From assembly GCA_046313675.1 (NCBI GenBank), contig JBKBXU010000097.1, positions 1-13,949 of the forward strand: a DNA stretch of 13,949 nucleotides, in the 5' to 3' direction. The number at the start of each line of letters is the position of its first letter. Within the stretch, counting starts at the first letter, position 1. Below the pieces are notes generated by a model that ran no database searches, had not been told where the DNA came from, and saw only the letters and a program-made list of their open reading frames with translations. Positions 1 through 5,399 of the stretch are shown here, one piece after another. The DNA comes from JBKBXU01 sp046313675 (GTDB lineage: Bacteria; Bacteroidota; Bacteroidia; Cytophagales; Cytophagaceae). Both the position numbers and the translations under genes were made by a program.

Positions 1-2
1 AC

Positions 3-215
3 TTTCCTGAGATTCATATTCAAATAATGGCCATCAAGAGTTGGTTAAGAGGAATCTATCATCACTGCTCAAAAAATCACATGCAGAGATACCTGGATGA
101 ATATTGTTTTAGGTTTAACAGGCGGCAGGTAGCCGGAAAGATATTCCACAAGCTGGTACAGCGAATGATCTGTCATCCACCATTTAAATTAATAGAGTGT
201 GACGTAAACGCCTAA
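3..215 (+). pseudogene. IS1595/ISXO2-type transposase, C-terminal part (5' end outside window)
   Basis: About 70 residues are visible and the frame is open to the window edge, so the start lies outside. Seen: a segment IKSWLRGIYHH, then a helix ending YLDEYCFRFNRR, then FHKLVQRM. This matches the end of DDE transposases of the IS1595 (ISXO2-like) group, where K-WLRG-HH and YLDEF-FRFNRR follow the last catalytic acidic region. The gene stops normally at TAA 213-215. Only 5 bp separate this stop from the convergent stop of the next gene, and I see no terminal inverted repeat after it, so the right end of an intact insertion sequence is not evident. It is either a remnant or an element whose end lies within the neighbouring 3' coding sequence. 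I cannot tell whether the missing 5' part is intact; pseudogene is used for lack of a better type. Confidence 0.72.
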
Positions 216-220
216 TCCTA

Positions 221-754
221 TTAATTTGTTTGTTTTTCTTGCTCATGTTTTTTAGCCTTTGAATGATATTGATCAATATAATTTCTTACATCAGTGTCCG
301 ATGCTTTAATTAAAATCCCTAGTTTAATGATGTGTAACTCATTATCCAAAACCTCAATTTGCTCACTTTTTTTTCTTAATTTAAAAAACTTTTCCGTTGC
401 TTCTGTCTCTGAAATTCTCTTTGCATTAAAATCTACCCAAAGCTTTTCTACCTTGTTAAAATAAGAAAGGTATTTATTCCTTAATAACCCAATCTTTTCT
501 AAATCACTTTCATTTGCAATTATTTGTCCCTCTATAAGGCTTAAAATTTGAATGACAGCAATAACAATGCAGGCTATCACAGCAAAGGTGCCTGATCCCC
601 AAATAGCCCAACTAAAAATACCACTTCCTGAAAATATCAAGGTAATAATTTTAAACCATTTTCTGATGGTTTTTTGAAGACCGAGGTAATGAGCAAGATA
701 AACCTCACCATGCTTCAAGTGGATCATATCGTACCATATATTATCTCTTATCAT
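221..754 (-). CDS. Two-TM membrane protein with cytoplasmic helical tail, SLATT-like layout
   Basis: The protein has 177 residues and I do not recognise a named family with certainty. Seen: a soluble N-terminus (1-33), two hydrophobic segments at about 34-52 and 55-75 separated by a short GSG turn, then a charged, strongly helical region (about 80-150) that could form a coiled coil, and a very hydrophilic lysine/glutamate-rich end. Two TMs followed by a helical cytoplasmic tail is the layout of SLATT-type proteins, which are proposed pore-forming effectors in nucleotide-signalling defence loci; that assignment is inference from layout only. ATG 754 lies 5 bp after the stop of the HNH gene, so the two are almost certainly one transcript and perhaps translationally coupled. 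The base composition is visibly AT-rich compared with purL. Confidence 0.72.
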   Translation of the reverse strand: MIRDNIWYDMIHLKHGEVYLAHYLGLQKTIRKWFKIITLIFSGSGIFSWAIWGSGTFAVIACIVIAVIQILSLIEGQIIANESDLEKIGLLRNKYLSYFNKVEKLWVDFNAKRISETEATEKFFKLRKKSEQIEVLDNELHIIKLGILIKASDTDVRNYIDQYHSKAKKHEQEKQTN

Positions 755-759
755 GTTTA

Positions 760-1512
760 CTAATCTAAATCAAAATATACTTTTTCATCAGGCCCTAGTT
801 TACCTCTGTTAACAAAATGAACTAAAAATTCTGAACTAAAAGACCTACTACAGTCTTTACATTTATACCTAAACATTGAAGATGTACGTCCATTTCGAAT
901 TACATTTTTGCTTTTGCAGTACGGACATTTAAAATCTTCTTTATCTATCTTATAATCCAACTTAGGTTTTGGAGATGATTTAGGAGTATTGTTTTGTGAA
1001 GACAAATCTTTTACCACAACGTTGTATTGTTCCAAAAGTGAAATATCAATCTTCCATTCATATTTGGAGCGTTCCCTCCACTGCTGCCAAAAAAAATCGT
1101 GAAATAAAACGGCATCAGAAGAAGATAATTCATTAATAATCTGAAACCTCTCCATAGCCCTATCTAAAGCATGAATTCCAAAAATAAAACTTCCCGTGAG
1201 GCCAATATGCTTTACCTGATGACACAAAGGGCAAAGAGCCTGAAATTTTAAAAGTTTCTGAAATTTTTCTTTTTCATCATATTCCCAAACTTCATGGCAT
1301 TCTACAGGATGGTTTTTACCAACACCTCCACATATTTCACATTTATGTCCTGAAGCTTCAAAAACTATAGCTTTGATTTTTTTCCATTGAGAACTTGTAA
1401 CATTTGAACGTACATTGCTCCACCATGCTGTAGTTGGTACTAATTCAATGGGCAGTGGCAAATTTTGAATTTGCTTATCTTGGGCTTTAGTAAGAGTTAT
1501 CTTATTGTTCAT
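760..1512 (-). CDS. HNH nuclease-like protein with C-terminal transposase-type zinc ribbon
   Basis: The protein has 250 residues from ATG 1512. The frame runs 9 bases further to a TTG (1521), which I reject because a normal ATG is present. Seen: residues 24-102 carry LVPTTAWWSNVRSNV, CEIC (58-61), ECHEVW (His73) and CPLCHQVKH (Cys94, Cys97, His98, His102). This is the HNH/treble-clef arrangement found in a common bacterial HNH family with VECHEVW and CHEVKHIG signatures. After a low-complexity linker (about 170-190, rich in Ser/Pro/Lys) comes a second zinc site, CPYC (196-199) with CKDC (218-221) followed by RSF. That resembles the DNA-binding zinc ribbons at the N-terminus of IS1/IS1595 transposases. 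Expected role: metal-dependent DNA cutting with an added DNA-binding module. It is the first gene of the minus-strand pair and is transcribed away from the XRE-protease gene. Confidence 0.8.
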   Translation of the reverse strand: MNNKITLTKAQDKQIQNLPLPIELVPTTAWWSNVRSNVTSSQWKKIKAIVFEASGHKCEICGGVGKNHPVECHEVWEYDEKEKFQKLLKFQALCPLCHQVKHIGLTGSFIFGIHALDRAMERFQIINELSSSDAVLFHDFFWQQWRERSKYEWKIDISLLEQYNVVVKDLSSQNNTPKSSPKPKLDYKIDKEDFKCPYCKSKNVIRNGRTSSMFRYKCKDCSRSFSSEFLVHFVNRGKLGPDEKVYFDLD

Positions 1513-1558
1513 AATTTTCAAATTATCTCAACCAATATCATAAATATAATATCAAAAA

Positions 1559-1589
1559 TTTGCCAATTCAAATTTAACTTGTAAATTTG
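1559..1589 (+). promoter_or_regulatory. Bacteroidota-type promoter for the XRE-protease / PIN operon
   Basis: TTTG at 1559-1562 and TAAATTTG at 1582-1589 fit the Bacteroidota consensus TTTG / TAnnTTTG with a 19-base spacer. The predicted leader to ATG 1643 is roughly 45-50 nt. The -7 box is the right arm of the inverted repeat. Confidence 0.6.
1569..1589. promoter_or_regulatory. Inverted repeat, probable XRE operator between divergent genes
   Basis: CAAATTTA (1569-1576) and TAAATTTG (1582-1589) are perfect reverse complements with a 5-base spacer (ACTTG). The two-fold symmetry and size suit a dimeric XRE-type repressor. Each arm is also the -7 box of a promoter facing one of the two flanking genes, so bound protein would block both. 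The binding protein is inferred to be the XRE-ImmA product encoded immediately to the right. Confidence 0.6.
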
Positions 1590-1597
1590 TCAACAAA
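1569..1597 (-). promoter_or_regulatory. Bacteroidota-type promoter for the HNH / two-TM operon
   Basis: Read on the minus strand, TTTG (1597-1594) and TAAATTTG (1576-1569) are separated by 17 bases and fit TTTG / TAnnTTTG. It overlaps the plus-strand promoter. The predicted leader to ATG 1512 is about 50 nt. Confidence 0.5.
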
Positions 1598-1642
1598 ACT
1601 ATCCACATTTCGTTATATAAAGAAGACATCATCGACATAACC

Positions 1643-2689
1643 ATGAAAACCTTCGGCGAACGATTAAGGTCTGCACGGACCATGAACGCACTATCTCTTC
1701 AGGATCTGGCAAATAAGCTTGACAAAACCGTCAGCAAACAAGCCCTATCAAAGTACGAGATGAATGAAATGAAGCCCTCCAATGAGGTTTTCTTAAAGCT
1801 GTGTAATGCCCTTAATGTGCGTCCTGATTATTTTACCAGAGAAATATCGGTAGAGCTGAAAAACATTGAATTCAGAAAATATCAACGCACCAATGAAAAA
1901 CAAATAGATGCCGTCAGAGAGAAGACCAAAGATCACCTGGAACGATACCTCGAACTAGAGGAGTTAAGTGGTCTAATTTGTAATTTTGTCAACCCAGTAT
2001 TAGCTACTGAAATCAAAACTAAAGAAGACGCAGAAGCTGCGGCTAAACAATTAAGGGTTGGCTGGAACCTTGGAAACAATCCTATTTCTAATGTTATCGA
2101 GATGTTAGAGGAAAATTGTGTAAAGGTATTTGAAACCGAAGCCCCTGAGGAGTTTGATGGACTTTCCGGCTTAGTCAACAAAATGCCAGTCATTGTCATC
2201 AATACTTACAACAGAGAAATAAAGCCTGACAGAAAACGGTTTACTGCCTTACACGAGCTGGCACACCTGGTATTAAATATACCTGAAGATACTGAACATA
2301 AAACCAAAGAAAAGTTATGCCACTCCTTTGCAGGAGCAGTATTGTTTCCTGAGGAAGAGTTTAGAAAAGCTTTTGGCATCAACAGAAGCCACATCAATTA
2401 CAAAGAGCTGCTTATTCTTAAAGAATTATGGGGTATGTCTGCACAAGCCATGGTAGTAAGAGCAAGGGATCTCGGCTTAATCAATTCTTATACTTATTCA
2501 AAATTCTGGCAGGAATATGCAAAATACAAAAAGAATGAACCGGATGTCTTTAAGGGAGAAGAAAAGAGCAAACGGTTTGAGCAACTTCTTTTAAGAGCAT
2601 TGGCAGAAGAGCAAATTACCATTTCCAAAGCTGCCGCTTTAAATAATATGAAAACCGCGGAATTTCGTGATTATTTAGAAAATATATAA
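1643..2689 (+). CDS. XRE helix-turn-helix fused to ImmA/IrrE-type zinc metallopeptidase
   Basis: The protein has 348 residues. Residues 1-65 form a typical XRE/Cro HTH (FGERLRSARTMNALSLQDLA, then QALSKYE). A helical linker leads to an ImmA/IrrE (COG2856-type) peptidase: HELAH at 204-208 gives zinc ligands His204 and His208 and catalytic Glu205. Glu223 in EKLCHSFAGAVLFP is the likely third ligand, in the place of the family's E-x-x-AN-x-FA-x-x-LL-x-P motif. The last 30 residues could form another small helical DNA- or protein-binding unit. In this family the HTH usually represses its own operon and the protease cleaves a repressor or partner protein. Here the two are one chain, often found as the regulator or antitoxin-like partner of a downstream toxin. 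The promoter and operator lie 50-85 bp upstream, and the PIN gene follows after 30 bp. Confidence 0.9.
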   Translation: MKTFGERLRSARTMNALSLQDLANKLDKTVSKQALSKYEMNEMKPSNEVFLKLCNALNVRPDYFTREISVELKNIEFRKYQRTNEKQIDAVREKTKDHLERYLELEELSGLICNFVNPVLATEIKTKEDAEAAAKQLRVGWNLGNNPISNVIEMLEENCVKVFETEAPEEFDGLSGLVNKMPVIVINTYNREIKPDRKRFTALHELAHLVLNIPEDTEHKTKEKLCHSFAGAVLFPEEEFRKAFGINRSHINYKELLILKELWGMSAQAMVVRARDLGLINSYTYSKFWQEYAKYKKNEPDVFKGEEKSKRFEQLLLRALAEEQITISKAAALNNMKTAEFRDYLENI

Positions 2690-2719
2690 TAAGTTTACTG
2701 CTCCAACCAGCTGTTGCAT

Positions 2720-3205
2720 ATGAAATTAGCTATTACCGATGCTAATATTTTTATTGATCTGATTAAGATTAATTCACTGCCCCTGCTTTTCCGTTTGGAA
2801 ATTGAGCTTTATACCACCATTGAAGTACTAAATGAGCTGCTTGACCACCAAAAGCCTGAGGTTTTAAGTTATCAAACCCAAGGAATGCTCACTATTGATT
2901 CAGGCATTTCTTTTCAAAGCCTCTATAAAAAAGAAATCAATAAGCGACTTTCCTATGCAGACAGCTCTGTTATTTATTATGCGCATTATTTAAAAGCAGG
3001 AATTCTAACAGGCGATTATAGTCTAAGAAAATTTGTAGAAGAAAATACTGAAGTCCATGGTATATTATGGCTTTTGTGCAGGTTTGTAGAGCAAAAACTT
3101 ATGACAGAAACCATGGCACATCAATCTTTAACATTACTGATATCAGGGAATCACAGGCTACCTATGGAGGAATGTGAGAAGCTGCTAAAGAAATGGGAAA
3201 ATTAA
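2720..3205 (+). CDS. PIN-domain protein (VapC-like ribonuclease, probable toxin)
   Basis: The protein has 161 residues from ATG 2720. The frame extends 6 bases to a TTG (2714), which I do not use. Seen: ITDANIFIDL with Asp7, EVLNELL with Glu39, YADSSVIYYA with Asp81, and TGDYSLR with Asp99. These are the four acidic residues that coordinate metal in PIN nucleases, in the right order and spacing for a single-domain protein. PIN proteins of this size are usually toxins that cut tRNA, rRNA or mRNA, or otherwise RNA-processing enzymes. The ATG is 30 bp after the XRE-protease stop with no obvious promoter between, so the two are probably one transcript. Pairing a PIN protein with an XRE-ImmA protein resembles predicted toxin-antitoxin pairs; the target RNA cannot be read from sequence. 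Confidence 0.82.
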   Translation: MKLAITDANIFIDLIKINSLPLLFRLEIELYTTIEVLNELLDHQKPEVLSYQTQGMLTIDSGISFQSLYKKEINKRLSYADSSVIYYAHYLKAGILTGDYSLRKFVEENTEVHGILWLLCRFVEQKLMTETMAHQSLTLLISGNHRLPMEECEKLLKKWEN

Positions 3206-3246
3206 TTCCCCCGTCAAGCTTTTGGAAATTCGAACCAACGCCAGCA

Positions 3247-3290
3247 AAATTCTGATCATTCTAAAATTCTGTAAATTCTGCTTCGGACAA
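3247..3290 (+). repeat. 44-bp direct repeat, copy 1
   Basis: Starts AAATTCTGATCATTCTA and ends GGACAA. It matches copy 2 at 39 of 44 positions by eye. Internally it is a degenerate series of ATTCT(G) words at 3249, 3258, 3266 and 3275, a period of 8-9 bases. Confidence 0.75.
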
Positions 3291-3406
3291 AAAAGAGGCT
3301 CTTTATCCGGCAGATGTTTCGCTCCTTCCCTATTGGCTTTTGCGCCTCAACATGACAGGTAGAGTTTAGAGAGAGGTAAAAAAAGCCTGCTAGACATTGT
3401 ATTCAG

Positions 3407-3450
3407 AAATTCTGGTCATTCTACAATTCTGTAAATTATGATTCAGACAA
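3407..3450 (+). repeat. 44-bp direct repeat, copy 2
   Basis: Starts AAATTCTGGTCATTCTA and ends CAGACAA, exactly 160 bp after copy 1, with the same ATTCTG series (3409, 3418, 3426, and 3435 as ATTATG). Five substitutions and no indel separate the copies. Confidence 0.75.
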
Positions 3451-3533
3451 TGAGAGGGAATAGGCCAAACTACCAAGGATTAATTTTTTATCGAAAAAAA
3501 TTCTTTTTTATATAACATGAAGATTTCCTTAAT

Positions 3534-3541
3534 TACATTTG
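3534..3541 (+). promoter_or_regulatory. Possible -7 promoter box for the T9SS-protein gene
   Basis: TACATTTG fits TAnnTTTG and lies 22 bases before the GTG start. No matching TTG box is seen 17-23 bases upstream (the stretch is T-rich), so support is weak. Confidence 0.3.
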
Positions 3542-3563
3542 GCTGAAAACAAATTTATTACGC

Positions 3564-4640
3564 GTGAAAAAGCTATCCTTTCTTTTTATCTGCATGTTCA
3601 TTTTTAACGCTGTTAAGTCCCAGCCTCCGGCACTGACGGCAGAAGACGTCATGAAACCCGGAGATGAAGTTGAAATATCGCTTGGCTTTTCCAATGAAAA
3701 GGTTTCTCCGGGTTCGGAAGGTGAAAATCAAGAGTGGGATTTTTCAAGTTTGGAATTTTTAACAGATGATGAAGATGACGAGTGGTATGAATATACCACA
3801 AAGTATGAAGACCCGGGCAAAGTATCTATGGAAGAAAAATATCCCAATGCGACGGTGATTTTCAGGCCAAAGCATAGTGGATGGTTCTATACCTTTTACA
3901 CTGCCAATGAAAGTGGTTTATATCAAAACAATCATCATCAAACATATTTTGTATCCACGAACGATGGATCGGCTGAATATTCTTTTGAAGATCCACTTAA
4001 CCCTCCTCTTCAACTACTTAAATTTCCCATGCAGTATGGAGACGTTTTTGTTTCTGAATCTTTATTTGATCAAACGCTTAATGACGATGCCATAGGTGAA
4101 TATAGCCATAAACTACTTATTAAAGATAGTGTAATTGTAGATGCCTGAGGAAAAATAACCACCCCTGCCGGAACCTTTGAGAATGTTTACAGGACAAAAA
4201 AAATACGATACGAAGAAGTTTGGTCCGGGCAAAATCATACTTCAATGACTTCCAAAGAAGACACTTTATATCAGTGGTGGCAGGAAGGGGGCATTTATCC
4301 TTTATTTGAACTAAGTATATTTAAATGGTCTCAGGATTTTGAAATAGGTTATTCTTATAGGTACAATAAAAGCGCTTCACCAGTAATTGCATTTGCAAGT
4401 ATTCCTGAATTTAATCCAACCACTGTCTATCCCAACCCGGCAAGTACTGAGTTTGTCGTATCAGGGGCTGAAAAAATGCACAGCCTGACAAGCAGCACAG
4501 GTCGGGAAGTACAATTTGATCAGATTTATATGAGTAATGGGTTTTTGCGCATACTCGTAAAAGATGCCAGTCCCGGTATCTATACAGCTATAATTGAAGT
4601 TAGAGGCGAATTAAAGCATGTCAAAATCTCGATTGTTTAG
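3564..4640 (+). pseudogene. T9SS-secreted protein, interrupted by an in-frame TGA
   Basis: One continuous frame of 359 codons (including the final stop) is broken only by TGA at 4146-4148 (codon 195). It starts at GTG 3564, with no in-frame ATG upstream. Seen: a signal peptide (KKLSFLFICMFIFN, cleavage probably near KSQ-PP), a mature part with an Asp/Glu-rich segment, and, after the TGA, GKITTPAGTFENVYR, then a C-terminal sorting domain starting VYPNPAS (about codons 288-358) and ending HVKISIV. YPNPA tails direct export through the type IX system and anchoring on the cell surface. The bases around the stop read VDA-TGA-GKITTPAGTFENV; related proteins have an ordinary residue there, so TGG to TGA is a simple explanation. 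The product up to the stop (194 residues) would be exported to the periplasm but lacks the sorting tail. The function of the mature part is unknown. Confidence 0.78.
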
Positions 4641-4654
4641 GTATTAAGACAGAT

Positions 4655-4701
4655 TTAACCTACCCTTGACAGGGTTTTGAACCCTGTCAAGGGTAGGTTA
4701 A
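4655..4701. repeat. REP-type palindrome, copy 1 (22-bp arms, TTG loop)
   Basis: The arms 4655-4676 and 4680-4701 are perfectly complementary around a 3-base loop TTG. The inner 13 bases of the arm, CCTTGACAGGGTT, are identical to copy 2 at 5348-5394; the outer 9 differ. It lies between the convergent ends of the T9SS gene (stop 4640) and the RAYT gene (stop 4715), so it could also end transcription from either side, although no long U tract follows. Confidence 0.85.
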
Positions 4702-4714
4702 TGGTTAGTTTAGT

Positions 4715-5337
4715 TCAAAATTCCACCTCAACCTCATTAATCGGAATGCCTAACTCATGACACCTTTTATATTCTTCTTTATCACCAAACCACCTGATCA
4801 CATCATGTCTTTTTAATTTTGTGGATTTATTGCTTAAATGAGCAGCATAGGATGAGTAAGGATATTCACGAAAATCCTTTACTACCCCATGCTTTTGAGG
4901 ATTTGAATGAATGTAATAAATCAACTGCGTAAAATATTCATCAGTGCTTACTTCTATACGCCTGAAAGGGGTTTCAAAAAGTCCTCCCGTTCTATTATTA
5001 ACTTTATTAAATGCCTGGGTATAGCAGTTAAAAAGGTTAGAAAACTTTTTAGATATAAATTTCCAAGGCTCCATTTCTGTCAAGCCTTTGACAACAAAAG
5101 GCTTTTCGAACCTTTCAAGATCTCTCAGTTCTTCAAAAGTCTTCGTTTTAATCAGAAAATGAAAATGATTTTTTAATAAACAATAGGCATAAGTGTCTGC
5201 AACGATAATATGCTGGCAATATTTTTCTAAAAAAAACGGAAATTTTTATCTTCCAGAAAAATATCAGTACTATTAATACCACGATTGTATATATGATAAA
5301 AAGTATCCGGTTCTAATTTGCTGGTATTTTTCTTCAT
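4715..5337 (-). pseudogene. REP-associated tyrosine transposase (RAYT, Y1/IS200-like), frame broken at 8-T run
   Basis: From ATG 5337 the frame reads MKKNTSKLEPDTFYHIYNRG, a typical RAYT opening, and hits TAG at 5229-5227 directly after eight Ts. Reading -1 from the Ts continues with FFLEKYCQHI, then KNHFHFLIK (the HUH metal motif), FETPFRRIEV, and YYIHSNPQKHG, which holds the catalytic-tyrosine motif, to TGA at 4717-4715. The joined protein would be 207 residues, normal for this family. The 0-frame codons CGT TTT TTT TAG put a T-TTT-TTT slippery heptamer in the correct phase for programmed -1 frameshifting; a lost T (decay) is the simple alternative. No ATG in the second frame precedes the HUH motif. 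RAYTs cut and move single-stranded REP hairpins; two such hairpins flank this gene. Confidence 0.82.
5229..5236 (-). other. T8 slippery run, site of the RAYT frame change
   Basis: Minus-strand sequence CGTTTTTTTTAG: 0-frame codons CGT TTT TTT TAG, and -1 codons TTT TTT TTA GAA. Slipping one base back joins the conserved N-terminal and catalytic parts without loss of residues. Confidence 0.7.
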
Positions 5338-5347
5338 AGCTCGTTCT

Positions 5348-5394
5348 ATATCTTAACCTTGACAGGGTTTTGAACCCTGTCAAGGTTAAGATAT
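5348..5394. repeat. REP-type palindrome, copy 2 (22-bp arms, TTG loop)
   Basis: The arms 5348-5369 and 5373-5394 are perfectly complementary around TTG. It shares the 13-base inner arm CCTTGACAGGGTT and the loop with copy 1. It starts 5 bp after the purL stop and ends 10 bp before the RAYT ATG, so it may also act as the purL transcript end, without a U tract. Confidence 0.85.
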
Positions 5395-5399
5395 CAAAA

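Larger units (their letters stand above)
3206..3563. other. Intergenic region of 358 bp with repeats, no gene
   Basis: No convincing coding frame is present on either strand. The stretch holds two copies of a 44-bp imperfect repeat (3247-3290 and 3407-3450), a small palindrome AAAGAG-G-CTCTTT (about 3293-3305), and, at its right end, a possible promoter box for the T9SS gene. The middle part looks like non-coding intergenic filler. Confidence 0.6.

Noticed and set aside
3247..3450. CRISPR-like repeat-spacer arrangement
   Set aside because: Only two copies, five mismatches, a 116-bp interval, and no cas genes in the window.
4146..4148. TGA as recoded Trp or selenocysteine
   Set aside because: Other genes here (kinase, outer-membrane protein, RAYT) end in TGA, so TGA is a normal stop, and no selenocysteine-type stem is evident next to it.
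4715..5083. RAYT as a shorter intact gene starting at TTG 5083
   Set aside because: It would lack the HUH motif at about 5150-5175, which lies upstream in the same frame, so it cannot be the functional start.
5348..5394. REP hairpin as a classical intrinsic terminator of purL
   Set aside because: No U tract follows on the minus strand; sequence identity with the other copy makes a mobile REP the better label, though it may still stop transcription.
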